This document shows, piece by piece, positions 61,655-64,000 of a stretch of DNA of 64,000 nt (positions are counted from its first letter, which is position 1; each line of letters begins with the position of its first letter). Position numbers and translations under genes: made by a program. The stretch covers positions 62,001-126,000 of the forward strand of contig NZ_WOCA01000011.1 of assembly GCF_009728145.1 (NCBI RefSeq). Reading direction: 5' to 3'. This DNA comes from Ornithinibacillus caprae. Lineage in GTDB: Bacteria; Bacillota; Bacilli; Bacillales; Amphibacillaceae. A model generated the notes under the pieces. That model saw only the letters and a list, made by a program, of their open reading frames with translations. It did no database searches and was not told the DNA's origin.

Positions 61655-61682
61655 TAATCTATGTAGGAATTCTCACTATGGT
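61655..61682 (-). promoter_or_regulatory. Sigma-K-like promoter of the coat gene
   Basis: On the minus strand, ACC then 16 bp then CATAGATTA, fitting sigma-K (-35 AC, -10 CATANNNTA). About 42 nt before the coat gene start. Supports mother-cell expression. Confidence 0.6.
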
Positions 61683-62000
61683 TGTTTAGTAGTCAATATT
61701 CTAGTAAAAATGAGCAAGTTGTCCATGCTCAAATAAAATTTATGTGAATACGCTGATAACGTGCCAACACTGTTTAGACAGCTATTCATAAAGATACAGT
61801 AGATCTACATTATTAGTAGATTTAATTCCACAACTCATGAAATCTTGAACTAGTTTTACTAGCTCCTTTTACATAAAAAGTGAGTACATAAAAGGACTAA
61901 TAGTTTATAATATTAATAAGATAGTCACGTTGTTTGTTGTATTCTTTCTATATAGATCATCTGTCATCTAAAAGCACAGATGGTCAGGATAAAGGAGAAG
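61683..62000. other. Intergenic stretch without a recognised gene
   Basis: About 320 bp of AT-rich DNA between the divergent coat-protein and AraC genes. I see a small AGATCTAC/GTAGATTT stem near 61800-61825 and no open frame with a ribosome site, apart from the short leader starting at 62001. Confidence 0.5.
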
Positions 62001-62066
62001 ATGAATGCTAAAGTAAGTTTTAGGAAGGGGATATTTTGTGGAAGGTCTTCAGCGATTAATCGATAG
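62001..62066 (+). CDS. Possible 21-codon leader peptide overlapping the AraC gene
   Basis: AAAGGAG at 61991-61997 is followed 3 nt later by ATG and a 21-codon frame that ends with TAG at 62064, overlapping the GTG start (62038) of the AraC-family gene in another frame. The ribosome site is strong but close. It could couple translation of the regulator gene or be fortuitous. Confidence 0.3.
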   Translation: MNAKVSFRKGIFCGRSSAINR

Positions 62067-62898
62067 TATCGATTATATTGAAAAGAATTTGACATCAGAT
62101 ATAGAAATTGAACATATAGCAAAAGTTGCGTGTATGTCTAAATTTCATTATCAACGCACGTTCCATATTCTTACCGGTGTTACTGTAGCAGAGTATATTC
62201 GAAAACGAAGACTTACATTTGCTGCACAAGAATTAAATCAAACCAATCAAAGAGTAATCGATATCGCTTTAAAGTATGGCTACGAGACTCCAGAGTCTTT
62301 TTCAAAAGCCTTTAGAAAAGTACACGGTTTAAGTCCGTCTGCAGCAAAAAATCGAGGACAACCACTGAAGGCATTCTCGAGACTTTCCTTTCAAATTCAA
62401 ATAAAGGGTGATGTGGAGATGGATTATAAGATTATAGAAAAGGATGCATTTCGGATCGTGGGTAAGGGGATACGGGTCACTACTAGAGAAGGGGAAAATT
62501 TGCGTAAAATCCCTGAATTTTGGGAGGAAACAAAAAGAAGTAAGTTTGGTATGGATTTGGCAAACTTAAGTGGTTCGATGGGAGTGCTTGGGGTATGCCT
62601 AGATTTTGATCAGCAACAGGAAGAATTCACTTATTTTGTCGCTATTGAAGAAACAGAGCAGGCTCCTGAAGAATGGGAGGCCAAAGAGATTACTGCTTCA
62701 ACATGGGCAGTATTTGAAGCGGTTGGGGCTCTTCCTCATTCTATTCAAAATGTTTGGCAACGAATATTCTCTGAGTGGTTCCCGTCAACAGGATACGAAC
62801 ATTCCGATGCTCCAGAAATAGAGGTATATCCAATAGAAGGAAATGTGAATGATGAGGATCATCGCTGTGAGGTTTGGATTCCAATTATGAACAAGTAG
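62038..62898 (+). CDS. AraC-family regulator with GyrI-like effector domain
   Basis: 286 residues. Residues 1-105 hold two helix-turn-helix motifs of the AraC family (IEHIAKVACMSKFHYQRTF; VIDIALKYGYETPESFSKAFRKVHGLSP). Residues 125-286 are an effector-binding (GyrI-like/Rob C-terminal) domain, which binds small drug-like ligands (YKIIEKDAFRIVGKGIRV, CEVWIPI at the end). GTG start with AGGAAGGGG 7 nt upstream. Rob/SoxS-like regulators of multidrug response; targets unknown. Confidence 0.92.
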   Translation: MEGLQRLIDSIDYIEKNLTSDIEIEHIAKVACMSKFHYQRTFHILTGVTVAEYIRKRRLTFAAQELNQTNQRVIDIALKYGYETPESFSKAFRKVHGLSPSAAKNRGQPLKAFSRLSFQIQIKGDVEMDYKIIEKDAFRIVGKGIRVTTREGENLRKIPEFWEETKRSKFGMDLANLSGSMGVLGVCLDFDQQQEEFTYFVAIEETEQAPEEWEAKEITASTWAVFEAVGALPHSIQNVWQRIFSEWFPSTGYEHSDAPEIEVYPIEGNVNDEDHRCEVWIPIMNK

Positions 62899-62909
62899 GT
62901 ACGGTTATA

Positions 62910-62942
62910 AAGGAGTGATTACAACCACTGTAATCACTCCTT
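62910..62942. terminator. Hairpin terminator between convergent genes
   Basis: AAGGAGTGATTAC / GTAATCACTCCTT stem with a 7-base loop. It reaches the last codon of the minus-strand gene. Confidence 0.7.
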
Positions 62943-63480
62943 ATGCTGTTACAGGACCTAAGTATTTTAAACCGATAAATATAATTGTAATAATAAAAAG
63001 TAATAAGTATTTATGTTTTAAAATAGAAAACGGTGATAGCATGGAATGTTTTTTTTCAGTAGATTCTTCTATTGTGTAGATTACTAGTAAAAAAATCATC
63101 GTAATAAAAAAGGATAGAAGTTTAATGGTTGCCTCAGAGCTAGTCATCATAATCATTTCACCTAGCATGGCACCCATCATTCCTCCCATTAAGCCAGCTA
63201 AACTACCATCAATTACTGCACTTATATGGAATGGTATACCAGCAATAAATCCAATGGATAGTCCAATTAAGATGGAATAAATCGTAGAAACATATAAGTT
63301 ACCATGTAACATGGCGCCTAAAATAGTTCCAATTAATAAACCCACGCCCATTCCCAATGCCATTGCTAGTACCATTCCATGCATCCTTGAAATGGAATGA
63401 TGATTTCGAAATATTAACCAAAGAATAGCTATTACCTCTATACTACATAGTCCTAAAATGACAAGTAGAGAAATTGTCAT
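62941..63480 (-). CDS. Multi-helix membrane protein, unknown
   Basis: 179 residues with about six hydrophobic helices. A repeated Gly/Met-rich pattern (MALGMGVGLLIGTILGAML; AGLMGGMMGAMLGEMI) looks like helix packing motifs. I do not recognise a family, no catalytic residues stand out. A GGAGCTGAAGCC ribosome site is moderate. Divergent from ddl. Confidence 0.7.
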   Translation of the reverse strand: MTISLLVILGLCSIEVIAILWLIFRNHHSISRMHGMVLAMALGMGVGLLIGTILGAMLHGNLYVSTIYSILIGLSIGFIAGIPFHISAVIDGSLAGLMGGMMGAMLGEMIMMTSSEATIKLLSFFITMIFLLVIYTIEESTEKKHSMLSPFSILKHKYLLLFIITIIFIGLKYLGPVTA

Positions 63481-63694
63481 GGCTTCAGCTCCAACATATA
63501 ATTATTCATTATCCACTATAAATGTATTCCATCTTACGAAAGAATATGAACAAGCTATATCGAATATTTTTCTTAGTTGCTACTATTAAAAACAAGCTAA
63601 TTTATGCTATTTTAAATGTATGGTTATATTTATCGTTTCAAACAATCAATGAGTAGAAGAGTAACGGAAGTTTCACTAAGAAAGGAAGTTTATA

Positions 63695-64000
63695 ATGAAG
63701 AAAAAAGTTGGCATTATCTTCGGTGGGAAATCTGCCGAACATGAGGTTTCTCTTCAGTCAGCAAAAAATATTGTGGATGCAATTGATAAAGAGAAATATG
63801 AAGTAGTCCTTATTGGTATAGATAAAGAGGGAAAATGGCACTTAAATGACCAATCTTCCTATTTATTAAATGCAGAAAATCCAAAGTTAATTCAATTAAA
63901 TAAATCAAATGATAATATCGCTATTGTACCAGGTTCAACCGATAACCAATTGATCCATGCCGGAAATGCTGTGAATTTAGATCAGCTAGATGTAGTTTTT
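63695..64000 (+). CDS. ddl: D-alanine--D-alanine ligase, 5' part
   Basis: First 102 codons only; the gene continues beyond the window. N-terminal [22 protein letters not shown] is diagnostic for Ddl, which makes D-Ala-D-Ala for peptidoglycan; [16 protein letters not shown] follows as usual. AAAGGAAG lies about 7-14 nt upstream of the ATG. In Bacilli ddl is often followed by murF; not visible here. Confidence 0.95.
   Translation, partial: MKKKVGIIFGGKSAEHEVSLQSAKNIVDAIDKEKYEVVLIGIDKEGKWHLNDQSSYLLNAENPKLIQLNKSNDNIAIVPGSTDNQLIHAGNAVNLDQLDVVF

Overview
The window is AT-rich, gene-dense DNA from a spore-forming Gram-positive bacterium of the Bacillaceae. Evidence for this: strong AGGAGG ribosome sites, TTG and GTG starts, cre-type CcpA sites, a TPP riboswitch, lipoteichoic acid synthase, CotY/CotZ-type and CotF-type coat proteins with a sigma-K-like promoter, and homologues of many B. 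subtilis y-genes (yhcR, yesL, yueI, yfhD, ytr operon). The gene mix recalls Oceanobacillus, Virgibacillus or Gracilibacillus, but that placement is an impression and not a measurement.

Layout. 0-10 kb: a TipA-type MerR regulator, an ABC-2 exporter with its TetR regulator and paired operators, a thiamine salvage operon (thiW-tenA-thiD-thiM-thiE, minus strand) behind a TPP riboswitch, and an ABC exporter preceded by an unusual dead-ATPase/LytTR fusion. 10-12.6 kb: a YhfM-like lipoprotein and a prolyl oligopeptidase. 12.7-26.8 kb: an accessory carbohydrate locus holding two GH65 phosphorylases, a sugar ABC importer, YesL, a LacI regulator, a cytoplasmic Cys-type sulfatase, its O2-dependent maturase (FGE), beta-phosphoglucomutase, and the wreck of an anaerobic radical-SAM sulfatase maturase, next to tRNA-Ala. 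27-36 kb: a multidomain secreted nuclease/5'-nucleotidase, an ECF sigma factor with an ankyrin-bearing membrane anti-sigma protein, and YhdT-PanF. 36-50 kb: DCC protein, acetoacetyl-CoA synthetase under a cre site, DJ-1 protein, a second LytTR-controlled ABC exporter with a DUF3021 partner, small conserved proteins, LtaS, YitT, an AIM24 protein, a compact aconitase with a zinc microprotein, and a CotF-like protein. 50-64 kb: TctA-like transporter, kinase-like protein, MBL hydrolase, exoA, a Ytr-type operon (GntR plus two ABC modules), a frameshifted CotY/Z gene, an AraC regulator and the start of ddl.

How the sugar locus should work (inference). A lipoprotein and two permeases import an oligosaccharide. 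The sulfatase, which has no signal peptide, desulfates it in the cytoplasm after FGE converts its Cys50 to formylglycine. GH65 enzymes phosphorolyse the alpha-glucosidic bond to beta-glucose-1-phosphate, and beta-phosphoglucomutase feeds glucose-6-phosphate to glycolysis. LacI controls the locus through three operators spaced by three helical turns. A sulfated alpha-glucoside, for example sulfotrehalose of haloalkaliphiles, is a plausible but unproven substrate.

Outside genes, three intergenic arrays of different sequence (4, 10 and 16 copies) share a strict 20/21-bp period. One of them sits between the two ends of a dispersed hairpin element that has a second, array-free copy near 55.5 kb. 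I consider the sulfo-sugar locus, the ankyrin anti-sigma system, the LytTR/ABC fusion and these arrays the most worthwhile leads.
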